A stretch of 29,017 bases of DNA from DATDMG01 sp036518955 (lineage in GTDB: Bacteria > Actinomycetota > Actinomycetes > Actinomycetales > Kineosporiaceae), in contig DATDMG010000480.1 in NCBI GenBank assembly GCA_036518955.1, positions 1 through 29,017 on the forward strand, in the 5' to 3' direction. The notes below the pieces were generated by a model. That model searched no databases and was not told the origin of the DNA. It worked only from the letters and a program-made list of their open reading frames with translations. This document shows positions 15,258-23,700 of this stretch, piece after piece. Within the stretch, counting starts at the first letter, position 1, and every line of letters starts with the position of its first letter. The position numbers and the translations under genes were made by a program.

Positions 15258-16547
15258 GTGGAGAGCTACCCCCGCGACGCCGTCGTCCGTGTCCCCCGGT
15301 TCGCCAGCCGCCGCGAGGGCGACGAGGCCATCGTCAGCACCCCGGACGCGGACGTGCTGCTCTGCTTCCCCGTCGAGGGTCTCGACGTCCTCGACGACCT
15401 CTCCCGGGGGCTCACCGTCGGACAGATGGCCGACCGGTACCGGGACCGCCACGGGGAGCCCCCGGACATCGAGGACTTCCTGCACGCCCTGACCGATCAG
15501 GGGTTCCCCCTCGAGGTCGTCCGGCACCCCGCGCCGTCCGACGCCGTCGCGCCTGTCCCGGCAGGTGCGCACGACCACGGGCCCACCTCCCCCACCGGGG
15601 GGCGTCACCGGGCGGTGAGCTTCGACGGCATCCCGCCCGCCGTCGCCCGACGTCTCTGCGGCACCCCGGTGCTCGTCGGCTTCGCCCTGCTCGTCGCCGT
15701 CGGCGTGGTCGCGGCCGGAGACGACCCGGGGCTGCTGCCCGGCGCGACGGCCCTGCTGTTCCCGAACGGCCATTTCGCCGCCCTCACCCTGGCGACGCTC
15801 CTGCTCGCCCTCGCTGCGGTGTTCCTGCACGAGACCGCGCACGCAGTGGTGGCCCGCTCGACCGGTGCTTCCAGCCGGCTCGTGCTGGGTAACCTCATGT
15901 ACACGATGGTGGCGCAGACCGAGATCAGCTCGATCTGGCTGGCCCCCCGGCGCACCCGGTACCTCGCCTTCCTGTCCGGCACCGTGGTCGACCTCGTCGC
16001 CGCGTCCCTGCTCGTCGACGTCCTGTGGGCGCAACGGCACGGCTGGATCGCGCTGCAGGACACCGTCGTCGCCCCGCTGCTGTCGGCCTTCCTGTTCACC
16101 TACGGGGCCCGCATCTCGTTCCAGTTCCTCTTCTACCTGCGCACCGACCTCTACTACGTGCTGTCGACGGCCCTCGGGTGCAAGAACCTGATGACCGACA
16201 CCGAGGACCTGCTGCGCAACCTCCTCGCCCGGGCGCTCCGCCGTCCGGCCCATGTCGACCAGTCCGGCATCCCCCGGCACGAGCTGCGCGGCGTGCGGGT
16301 CTACGCCGCGTTCTACGCCCTCGGCCGGACGTTCTGGCTGGGCGTGTTGGTGTTCTTCTACCTGCCGCTGCTGTGGGGCTACAGCCAGCAGTTCGTGCTG
16401 CTCGCCACCGGGCGCCCGCACCGTTTCGGGACCTTGGACTTCGTGGTGGTCGCCGGCCTGGCGTTCCTGATCGACGGCGGCGGGATCCTGATGTGGGTGC
16501 GCGGCCTGCGGGCACGCCGTCGGGCGGCGCGCGGCGCCGCCCGGTAG
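15258..16547 (+). CDS. RRE (PqqD-like)-M50 membrane metallopeptidase
   Basis: 429-aa fusion. Residues about 8-95 resemble a PqqD-type RiPP recognition element (a beta-strand region, then LDVLDDLSRGLTVGQMADRY and DIEDFLHALTDQGF), which in known systems binds leader peptides. A His/Pro-rich linker follows. From about 125 it is an integral membrane site-2-protease-like M50 zinc peptidase with about six transmembrane segments: HETAH at 191-195 supplies the first zinc ligands, and Asp297 in RTDLYYVL, with the family's GCKNLMTDT, supplies the third. It thus belongs to the 'peptide zinc metalloprotease' group. The likely role is to cleave, and perhaps help export, a short peptide; the 25-aa product just upstream is the obvious candidate. 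GTG 15258 is preceded by CGGAGG. The gene is convergent with the KS gene, with only 3 nt between stop codons. Confidence 0.85.
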   Translation: MESYPRDAVVRVPRFASRREGDEAIVSTPDADVLLCFPVEGLDVLDDLSRGLTVGQMADRYRDRHGEPPDIEDFLHALTDQGFPLEVVRHPAPSDAVAPVPAGAHDHGPTSPTGGRHRAVSFDGIPPAVARRLCGTPVLVGFALLVAVGVVAAGDDPGLLPGATALLFPNGHFAALTLATLLLALAAVFLHETAHAVVARSTGASSRLVLGNLMYTMVAQTEISSIWLAPRRTRYLAFLSGTVVDLVAASLLVDVLWAQRHGWIALQDTVVAPLLSAFLFTYGARISFQFLFYLRTDLYYVLSTALGCKNLMTDTEDLLRNLLARALRRPAHVDQSGIPRHELRGVRVYAAFYALGRTFWLGVLVFFYLPLLWGYSQQFVLLATGRPHRFGTLDFVVVAGLAFLIDGGGILMWVRGLRARRRAARGAAR

Positions 16548-16550
16548 CCG

Positions 16551-17828
16551 TCACCGGGCATCCGCCGCACCCAGCACCAGGCAGCTGTTGAACCCGCCGA
16601 ACCCGAAGCTGTTGCTCACGGCCCAGCGCACCCGGACCTCCTCGGCCTGCCGGCCGACGAGCCGCAGCCGGGTGCCGGCCGGCCGGTCGAGGTGCGGGTT
16701 GGGGTGCACGAACCCGCCCTCCAACTGGACGACGGTCGCCACCGCCTCGACCACCCCGGCGGCGCTCAGGGTGTGCCCGACGAGCGCCTTCGTCGCGTTG
16801 ACCCACGGCCCAGGCCCCGGCCGGCCGAAGACGTCGGCGAGCGCGGCCGCCTCCGCGTCGTCCCCGGACGGCGTGGCGGTGGCGTGGGCGTTGACGTAGC
16901 CGACCTCGTCGGGGGCCACGCCCGCACGGTCGAGGGCGACGCGCACGGCCCGGGCCTCCCCGGCCGGGTCGGGACTGCTCAGGCTGTTCGCGTCGAGCAC
17001 CTGCGCCGCCGCCGCGAGCACCGCCCGGGGCGGCTGGCACCGGTGCCGGACGACGTCCACGGCCTCGATCACCACGCACGCGGCCGCCTCGCCGGGTACC
17101 AGACCGGCGCGGTCGGCGTCGAACGGCCGCGGGTGCACCGGCCCCCGGAACCCGTCCGCGGCGGCGGGACCGGGGGCGAGCACTCCGAGCGCGCCGAGGG
17201 CGGCACGGGCCTGCGGGTCCAGTCGGTGGAGAGCGCCGATCGCCAGGCAGGCGTCCGCCGCTCCGCTGGTGACCATCCTGGCCGCGTGCAGCACCGCCGC
17301 GTTCCCGCTGGACGACGAGGCCCCGACGGTGCAGCCCTCCCCCGTGATCCCGAGGGCCTGGCTGACCGCGCCGACCTGGTGGGTGTCCTCGACGTGCAGC
17401 GGGTACCGGGTGGGCAGGTAGCGTGGTTCGCGGGCGAAGACGTCACGCTGCCCGAGGGCGTACCCGGTCGTCACGTTGTTGCCGCCCACGACGACGCCGA
17501 CGCGGTCCGGGGCGACGTGGCCCCGCTCCAGCCCGGCGTCCAGCCAGGCCTGCGTGGCCGCGTGCAGGGCGGCCTGGATCCACACCGGTGCCCGGTGCCC
17601 CGCCTTCCGGACGGCGGAGCGCAGCGCGCCGTCCAACCCGGCGACGGCATGGAGACAGTCCGGGAACGCGAACCCCGTCAGCGGCGCCGACAGCACCGGC
17701 TCGCCTCCCGGGCCGGGTGAGGTCACCACCCCGCTACGACCTGCCCGCAGCGACGCGGCGAAGGCGGCGACGTCCGTGCCGATGGACGACACGATCCCCA
17801 GGCCGGTGACGACGACCGGGCGGGTCAC
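16551..17828 (-). CDS. Decarboxylase-type ketosynthase (Cys-to-Ser KS) of a beta-branching cassette
   Basis: 425-aa FabF/KAS-II-like protein. The thiolase-fold motifs are present: VVVTGLGIVSS at the start, the two histidine motifs VNAHATATPSGD (His315) and NATKALVGHTLSAAG (Lys347, His352), and the C-terminal SNSFGFGGFNS. The nucleophile motif reads GCTVGASSSSGNAAV (165-179), so the active-site Cys is replaced by Ser (about 172). KS proteins with this change in HMGS cassettes decarboxylate malonyl-ACP to acetyl-ACP instead of condensing. The gene starts at GTG 17828, overlapping the stop of an ACP gene by 4 nt, which marks that ACP as its likely partner. It is the last gene of the PKS operon. 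Leinamycin's own cassette, as I know it, has LnmK and no such KS. Confidence 0.88.
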   Translation of the reverse strand: MTRPVVVTGLGIVSSIGTDVAAFAASLRAGRSGVVTSPGPGGEPVLSAPLTGFAFPDCLHAVAGLDGALRSAVRKAGHRAPVWIQAALHAATQAWLDAGLERGHVAPDRVGVVVGGNNVTTGYALGQRDVFAREPRYLPTRYPLHVEDTHQVGAVSQALGITGEGCTVGASSSSGNAAVLHAARMVTSGAADACLAIGALHRLDPQARAALGALGVLAPGPAAADGFRGPVHPRPFDADRAGLVPGEAAACVVIEAVDVVRHRCQPPRAVLAAAAQVLDANSLSSPDPAGEARAVRVALDRAGVAPDEVGYVNAHATATPSGDDAEAAALADVFGRPGPGPWVNATKALVGHTLSAAGVVEAVATVVQLEGGFVHPNPHLDRPAGTRLRLVGRQAEEVRVRWAVSNSFGFGGFNSCLVLGAADAR

Positions 17829-18076
17829 GGCCGTCCGGCGGCGTGCCGGGTGAGCACGGCGACGAGCGAGCGCACGTCCTTGACCTGGGCGAACTCCGTC
17901 GGGGAGATGACCAGTCCGAGCTCTTCCATCGACAGGGCGACGATCTCCATCCGGTCGATGGAATTGGCTCCCAGGTCGCTGAGCCGCCCGTCGAGGGTCA
18001 CGCTCTCAGCCAGGACCTCCGGCAGCACCTGCACCGTCGTCCGGCGGACGACGTCCAGCACCTCCGACTCGCCCAT
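17825..18076 (-). CDS. Discrete acyl carrier protein (ACP-a)
   Basis: 83-aa acyl carrier protein. Ser39 in LGANSIDRMEI is the phosphopantetheine attachment site, and the following helix is of the DRxEI type seen in donor ACPs of HMG-CoA-synthase cassettes. ATG 18076 is preceded by GAGGAGAG. It is coupled to the decarboxylase-type KS, so it probably carries the malonyl group that the KS turns into acetyl-ACP. The 84-nt spacer to the HMGS gene contains a 10-bp direct repeat (TCCGTTCGCT twice). Confidence 0.9.
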   Translation of the reverse strand: MGESEVLDVVRRTTVQVLPEVLAESVTLDGRLSDLGANSIDRMEIVALSMEELGLVISPTEFAQVKDVRSLVAVLTRHAAGRP

Positions 18077-18160
18077 AGCGGTCTCTCCTCTTCTGTCGGG
18101 CCGGCGCCGGGGTGGTCCGGCACCGGGTGGTCCGTTCGCTCCGGTCCGTTCGCTCGGCGC

Positions 18161-19429
18161 TCAGCCACGGCCGGCCGTCGTCCACTCGTAGCGGCGGTGG
18201 TAACCGGAGATCCCGGTGAACACCAGCAGCTCGCGCTTGCCCGCGTACCGGGACAGCACAGGCGCGTACCGGTCGACGTCCACGGTGTGCGACTCCATCG
18301 GCACCAGGCAGTCCCGGGCGGCGCGGGTGAGCTCGACGTACTCGTCGAAGCCCAGTCCGGCCCGGGCGGCGATCCCGTCACGGACGACGCCGGCGGCCGC
18401 GGACGCCACCGAGCGCTCGTCGACGGTCCCGCTGAAGAACTCGGCCGAGCACCCGGAGCCGTAGGAGTAGAGGCCGACGCGGGCGCCGCCGGACACGGCG
18501 GCCGGGTCGAGCGACTCCAGCAGGCCGGCGAGGGCCAGGTAGACCGAGCCGGCGCACAGGTTGCCGACCTGGCGGGGGTACTCCAGGCCCGGCAGTACCC
18601 GCCGGGCGAAGTCGGCGTCGACGGCCGCCGGGTCGTGGATCCCCGCCTCCCGCATCAGCTTGCGGTGCCCGGCCCGGACCATGCCGGCGAACGGGGTGTG
18701 CATGAGCAGGTGGTCGAACGTCGTGACGAAGTCCGCCCCCTCGACCACCTCGGCGTAGTGCCCGAAGGCCTGGGTGAGGCAGTCGAGGTAGGTGAACAGC
18801 GAGCGGTCGGAGTCGGCGATGTCGAAGGTCGGCGCCGGGCGGGCCGAGTCGAGGGTCTCGTAGCTGTGCAGCCCGAACGCGCCGGGGTCGAGCGTGAGCA
18901 GCCGCGGTTCGGCCCCGACGAGCAGCGCCGCGCTCCCGTGGCCCATCGCCGGCTCGGCGTACCCGGCACGGGCGTCCACGAGCGAGACGTCCGTAGCGAT
19001 CACCAGCACCCGGGCGCCGGGTGACACCCCCGACGCGACGTACCCGGCCGCCAACTGCAGCGCACCGGTGGCCGCGTAACACGCCTGCTTGACCTCCAGC
19101 AAGCGGCAGCGGCGTCCCAGACCGAGGTACTCGTGCACGTAGGAGGCGAGGGACTTGCTGTAGTCCAGGCCCGACTCGGTCGCGGTGACGAGCACCTCGA
19201 TCCGGTCCCGCTGCTGCGACGTCAGGGCGTCGAGCAGCGGGCGGGCGGCGTTGACGGCGTTCGTCACCGGGTCCTCGCACGGCAGACCGACCGATCGGGA
19301 CCGCATCATCAGGTTGTCCAGCCGGGCCGCGTCGAGCCCCCGCCCGGCGAACAGGTCCGGCACGGGGATCTGCGCCACCCCGCAGTACACGTTCAGCCCG
19401 TCGATGCCCACGGGCGGGGCCGCGCTCAC
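18161..19429 (-). CDS. lnmM: HMG-CoA-synthase-like enzyme (LnmM-type) for beta-alkylation
   Basis: 422-aa member of the polyketide HMGS family. It adds the acyl group of a donor ACP to the beta-ketone of the PKS-bound chain, the first step of beta-branch formation. The catalytic residues are in place: Glu85 in TATESGLDYSKS, Cys117 in EVKQACYAATGAL, and His245 in LLMHTPFAGMV; the C-terminal YSYGSGCSAEF is also typical. The GTG start overlaps the upstream ACP stop (GTGA). Its place after a LnmK-like gene and an ACP gene repeats lnmK-L-M, hence the symbol by homology and order. The enoyl-CoA-hydratase-type dehydratase/decarboxylase that should follow in the reaction (LnmF in leinamycin) is not in the window. 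Confidence 0.92.
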   Translation of the reverse strand: MSAAPPVGIDGLNVYCGVAQIPVPDLFAGRGLDAARLDNLMMRSRSVGLPCEDPVTNAVNAARPLLDALTSQQRDRIEVLVTATESGLDYSKSLASYVHEYLGLGRRCRLLEVKQACYAATGALQLAAGYVASGVSPGARVLVIATDVSLVDARAGYAEPAMGHGSAALLVGAEPRLLTLDPGAFGLHSYETLDSARPAPTFDIADSDRSLFTYLDCLTQAFGHYAEVVEGADFVTTFDHLLMHTPFAGMVRAGHRKLMREAGIHDPAAVDADFARRVLPGLEYPRQVGNLCAGSVYLALAGLLESLDPAAVSGGARVGLYSYGSGCSAEFFSGTVDERSVASAAAGVVRDGIAARAGLGFDEYVELTRAARDCLVPMESHTVDVDRYAPVLSRYAGKRELLVFTGISGYHRRYEWTTAGRG

Positions 19430-19689
19430 CGGACCACCCGCCCGGCGAGCAGGTCGGCCATGGCGTCGAGGTCCGGCAGGTCGCTGAACGCGGCGAGCGG
19501 CACCCGCGTCCCGAGCCGGTCGAGGACCGTCAGGATGATCTCCACCCGGTCCACGGAGTCTGCGCCGAGCTGGCGGAGGTGCCGGTCCCCGCGCACGTCG
19601 GCCGCCGACACGGTCGGCACGATCCGCAGGACGGCGTCCCGGATCTCCTCGACGATCCGGGCGCGGTCCGGGGGGCTGGTCTGGGCCAT
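19426..19689 (-). CDS. lnmL: Discrete acyl carrier protein (ACP-b, LnmL-type)
   Basis: 87-aa acyl carrier protein with the phosphopantetheine serine in LRQLGADSVDRVEI. It is coupled by a 4-nt overlap to the HMGS gene and lies next to the LnmK-like gene, the position of lnmL, so it is the probable acceptor of the propionyl group made by the LnmK-like enzyme and the donor for HMGS. ATG 19689 is used, with AAGGG upstream; an in-frame ATG 21 nt earlier is possible. Confidence 0.88.
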   Translation of the reverse strand: MAQTSPPDRARIVEEIRDAVLRIVPTVSAADVRGDRHLRQLGADSVDRVEIILTVLDRLGTRVPLAAFSDLPDLDAMADLLAGRVVR

Positions 19690-19750
19690 GCGGTCATCCC
19701 TTCGCATCTCGGGCGGCCCGGACGGCGGGCCACCCACGGCCGGTCCACGG

Positions 19751-19807
19751 GTTCACGGCCGGGTTCACGGCCGGGCTCACGGCCGGGTTCACGGCCGGGT
19801 TCACGGC
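19751..19807 (-). repeat. 12-bp tandem repeat between LnmK-like and ACP-b genes
   Basis: About 4.75 copies of GTTCACGGCCGG (plus strand; third copy GCTCACGGCCGG), beginning inside the last codons of the LnmK-like gene. Each unit contains CGGCCG, so the RNA could fold in alternative ways. It is the only sizeable spacer in the upstream half of the operon (111 nt) and may tune or terminate transcription, or be simple slippage. Confidence 0.85.
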
Positions 19808-20754
19808 TCACCACCGGTGGCTGCGATCCGCTGCGTACTCACGGCGAGCAAGGAGTCCGACGCCCGGTCCCGGATCACCACGTCGACGACCTCCGGGTTC
19901 CCGGCGCCGGCACCTGGCCGCCAGGCCACCTCGCACCGCAGCACCGCGTCGGCGTCCGCGTTGCCCGCGTAGCAGAGCTGGTGGTCCAGGACGGCGCGGC
20001 CGAGGAACGCGCGGTGGTCGCGCCCGAGCCGCCGCCACAGCCGCAGCACCGCCCAGTCGACGACCGAGAAGTACGACGCGAAGTACAGCAACCCGACCCC
20101 GTTGAGGTCGCGGCTGGGCTCCACGGCGTAGTCGATCGCGAACCGGACGGCGGCGTCGCCGCCGGGCACGAACGTCCCGTCCCGACGGGCCCGGGCGTAG
20201 ACCGGCCGGGGGGAGAAGCCGTCCGGCAGCACCGGCAGGTGCCGGTGCCGGAACCCGCGGGGTGACGACCGCACCAGGTCGGTGTTGCGGTCGGGCCGGG
20301 AGCGGGCGATCCACCGGTTGAACGTCTCGACGTAGAGGCAGTCCTCGTCGGCGTAGGAGTAGAAGTCCTCCGGTACGAGCGGCTGCACCGGCCCGCCGGT
20401 GTCGCGGCGCAGCCGGTGCACCGTCAGCACCGATTCGCTGCCGAACCCGAAGACGCGCGAGACCACCTGCAACCTATCGCCGAACGTCAGCCGCAACGGG
20501 TGGAACCGCACGCTGCCCCGCACCCGGTAGTAGTAGAACGACAGGTAGGTCGGGGCGCCGTCCTGGGTGTGGGCCGCGTAGGCGTCGACGTCGCACGCGG
20601 CGCTCACGGCGTCCCACGTCCAGTCCCCGAGCCGGCCGACGAAGAGCGAGTTCGGCCCGCACATCCCCGGGGTCACCAGCACGTGGCGCACCAGACTGCC
20701 GTCGGCCGACCGGACGACGCCGGCGTCCGGTCGCGGCACCGTCCGGACGGTCAT
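19801..20754 (-). CDS. lnmK: LnmK-like bifunctional acyltransferase/decarboxylase
   Basis: 317 aa, the length of LnmK, which loads methylmalonyl-CoA onto the LnmL ACP and decarboxylates it to propionyl-ACP, the donor of the leinamycin alkyl branch. The fold is a double hot-dog. Features seen are VTPGMCGPNSLFVGRLGDWTW in the first half with the following TYLSFYYYRVRGSVRFHPL strand pair, and in the second half GVGLLYFASYFSVVDWAVLR and FLGRAVLDHQLCYAGNADAD, typical of this family. ATG 20754 overlaps the PKS stop (ATGA), so it is translated with the PKS. The order PKS-LnmK-ACP-HMGS matches lnmJ-K-L-M. Substrate choice (methylmalonyl or malonyl) cannot be decided from sequence. Confidence 0.88.
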   Translation of the reverse strand: MTVRTVPRPDAGVVRSADGSLVRHVLVTPGMCGPNSLFVGRLGDWTWDAVSAACDVDAYAAHTQDGAPTYLSFYYYRVRGSVRFHPLRLTFGDRLQVVSRVFGFGSESVLTVHRLRRDTGGPVQPLVPEDFYSYADEDCLYVETFNRWIARSRPDRNTDLVRSSPRGFRHRHLPVLPDGFSPRPVYARARRDGTFVPGGDAAVRFAIDYAVEPSRDLNGVGLLYFASYFSVVDWAVLRLWRRLGRDHRAFLGRAVLDHQLCYAGNADADAVLRCEVAWRPGAGAGNPEVVDVVIRDRASDSLLAVSTQRIAATGGEP

Positions 20755-23700
20755 CGCGACCGCCCCACCAGCACCGGCTCGCCCGCGCGCACCGACCCGC
20801 CCGCGGGGACGGCGTCGACCTCGGCCTGGACGTGCGCCGCCGCGTCGGTCGGGACATCGGCCGGGCGGTTCGCCGGGCCGCCGGCGACTGCGGTGACGAA
20901 CTGAGCCATCGCCTCGTTGACGTCCTCGGCGTGGGTGAGCGAGGGGAAGTGGCCGGCGTCCGCGAGCTCCAGGTAGCGGGCGTCGGGGATCAGCCCGTGC
21001 AGCAGGTGCGCGGTCTTCGCCGGGATCACCGTGTCGAACCGGCCCTGCACGATCAGGGTCGGCACGGCCACCTCGGGCAGCCGGGACCGCAGGTCCGGGC
21101 GGGCCGCGAAGACGTCGAGGTAACGCAGCCCGATCCGCGGGTCCATGCTCTCGCACCGCAGCAGCAGGCCCTGCCAGTGGGCGCGTTCGGCGGTCATCCG
21201 GGCCGACGCCGACCCGGTGACGACGGCGTCGAAGTCCTGGCCGGCGACGGTCTCGAGCCGGTTGATCTCCCCCATCCGGTTCCCGATCTTGAATGAGCTG
21301 CCGATGAGAGTCAAGGACGCCGCCTGATGCGGGTGACGCAACACGTACGACAGACCGACCAGCCCGCCGAACGACGCCCCGGCGACGTGCACCGGCCCGT
21401 CGCACCCCAGCTGCCCCACCGCGCCGTGCACCAGGTCGGCCAGGGCGTCGAGGGAGTCCGGGCTGCCGTCGCTCGCCCCCACCCCGGGATGGTGGACGGC
21501 GACCAGCCGGAACCGGTCGGCGAGACCGGCGAACTGGCCGCAGAACAGCCCCGCCCCGATGTTGAAGGGAGGCAGCAGCACGAGCGTCGGCCCGGTCCCG
21601 GCGCCGAACGTCTCGATCGCGGCCCCCGACACCTGTACCACGTCGCGACGCACCCGCGGGCAGTGCGCCCGCAGCACCGCCGCGGTCTCGTCGCCGGGCG
21701 CCGACGGCTCCCGCAGAGCTGCCGCCACGTCGTCCGGCACCTGCTCGGCGGGACGGTAGACGGCCTCCGCCGCGGCGGCCACGGGGCCCGCCGTCACCAG
21801 GTCGCGCGGCGGCGGACCGCTGCGCAGCAGCCGGGCGATACGCCGCCCCGCGTCGGCCGCCCGCCTGGCGTCCAGGCCCACGGGGACGGCGAAGCGCACC
21901 GCCCGAGCCAGGTCGGGGGTGTCCGCGAGATGTGGCGCACCGCGCACCCCCGTCTCGGCGAGCACCCAGGCGAGGAACGCCGGCACCGGCTGGGCGAAGC
22001 CCTCGAACCGCTCGAGGCGGCCGGTGTCGAGCAGCACGCAGTGGGCGCCGTCCGGCAGCACCGGCGCCCCCGCGGCGGCGAGCTCGTGGCGCAGGGCGGC
22101 GACAGCCGCCACCCGTGCCCGCACGGCAGCCGTCACGGCGGTCGTGTCGGCGAGCGCGGCGGCCGCCTGCCGTCGTGCCAGCAGGGGCAGCTCGTGGGCC
22201 TGTCCGGCACGGTGCGCCCGCACGGCAGCGGCCAGCGAGTGATCGCGGGTCGCCAGCAGCCCGCCGGAGGTGACGGAGAAGTTCTTCGTCAGGCTCATCG
22301 TCACCGCGTCGGCCGTCGCGAGCAGCCGGCTCACCTCCGCCCACGGGTCGGGACCGGGACGGGCCGCCAGGACGTTGTCGACCACCCGGGTCGCATCCAG
22401 CACGAGCGGGACGCCGTGGGGCCGGGTCAGCCGCCGCACCCGGGCCAGTTGCTCGGCCGTGACCGGCAGGCCGCCGCCGGCGTTCGTGGCCAGTTCGACG
22501 CACACGAACGCGACGTGCGCGCCCGGCGCGCGCAGCAGGGTGTCGAGCCGGTCGAGATCGACGTCCCCGGAGCCCGGCGACCGGCCCGCGGACTCCGCCT
22601 CGAACCCCTGCGCGGCCAGGGCCGCCAGCCACGTGGGAAACAGCCCGTTGTGGACGACGGTACCGCGCCGGCCCGGCCAGCAACGGGCCAGCAGCGCCTC
22701 CGCCGCCCGGCCCGAGGCGGTGAGGAAGCCGTGGTCGAACGGCAGCCACGGCGGCATCTGCGCATCCGCGCCGGGCCCGTCACCCCCGCCCACCAGGTCG
22801 AGCAGCGCGACAGAACGGGCGCGCACCGCCGGGGAGTCCAGCTCGGCCCAGGAATCGGTGACCAGGTCGATGTCCACCGCGTGGTGCGGCACGGCCAGCG
22901 CGTTGTGGTCATGCGCGACCACCAGCGCCCCCCACCGTCCTGGCGCGGGCTCCGGGCCCCCCGCCGCGGCCGGTGGCGCCTGGCCCGGCACGGTGTCCGC
23001 GACCGGCACGGGAGCCGAGGCCGGCACGGGGGTCGGGTCCGTGACGGCGTCCGGCTCGGCGGTCAGGACGGGGTCGACCGGGTCGAGCAGGTCAGGGTGG
23101 GCGATCATGAGGATGACGTCGGTGACCGGCGTCCGGTCCGGCCCGTCGGGCTGGCACAGGTAGATCGGCAGGTTCTTGGTGCGGAACTTGTTCTTGAACT
23201 GGAAGTTGCCGGTGCCGAAGATCCCCACGGACCTCAGCTGCTCCAGGTCGCGTTCGGCCTCCGGGGCGGCGTTCGGCGACCGGGTGACGGTCACCCCGAA
23301 GCTCGCGCCGAAGCTGAACATCCGGTCACCCTCGTCGCGGAGCGCCTCCATGATCCGGACAATGGCGAACTCCAGGCCGCCCAACGGCGCGCCGGGTGGG
23401 TAGAACTCGAGGTCGAGCAGGTGCCCGGGTTCCGACGGGATCCGGGTGACGATGATCGCATTCGCCAGCTCGTCGTCCAGCCAGGTGAGGAACAGCCGGT
23501 GCCGGCGGTCCAGCGTGCCGGCCCGGATCTCCTCACGGACGACGGCGACGTAGGGGTTCACCATCTGCTTGGTGCCGGTCCAGTTGTCGATCATTGTGGC
23601 GAGCTGCTGGTCGGTGACCCGGTCGGCGCCCGAGCGGTACTCGACCGTACGGGCGGACCCGCCCCGTTCGAACCGGCTCACCATGTACCGCAACCGGGAC

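Noticed and set aside
11400..16421. Long minus-strand open frames opposite ligase 2, ligase 3 and the M50 protease
   Set aside because: Low-complexity Arg/Gly/Val/Asp-rich translations with no family resemblance; the plus-strand genes have intact ANL and M50 motifs and good ribosome sites.
19801..22749. A 982-codon frame continuing upstream from the LnmK-like gene into the PKS
   Set aside because: Only the part after ATG 20754 is protein-like. Upstream of it the frame is an Arg/Ala/Gly-rich shadow of the PKS thioesterase and SH domains.
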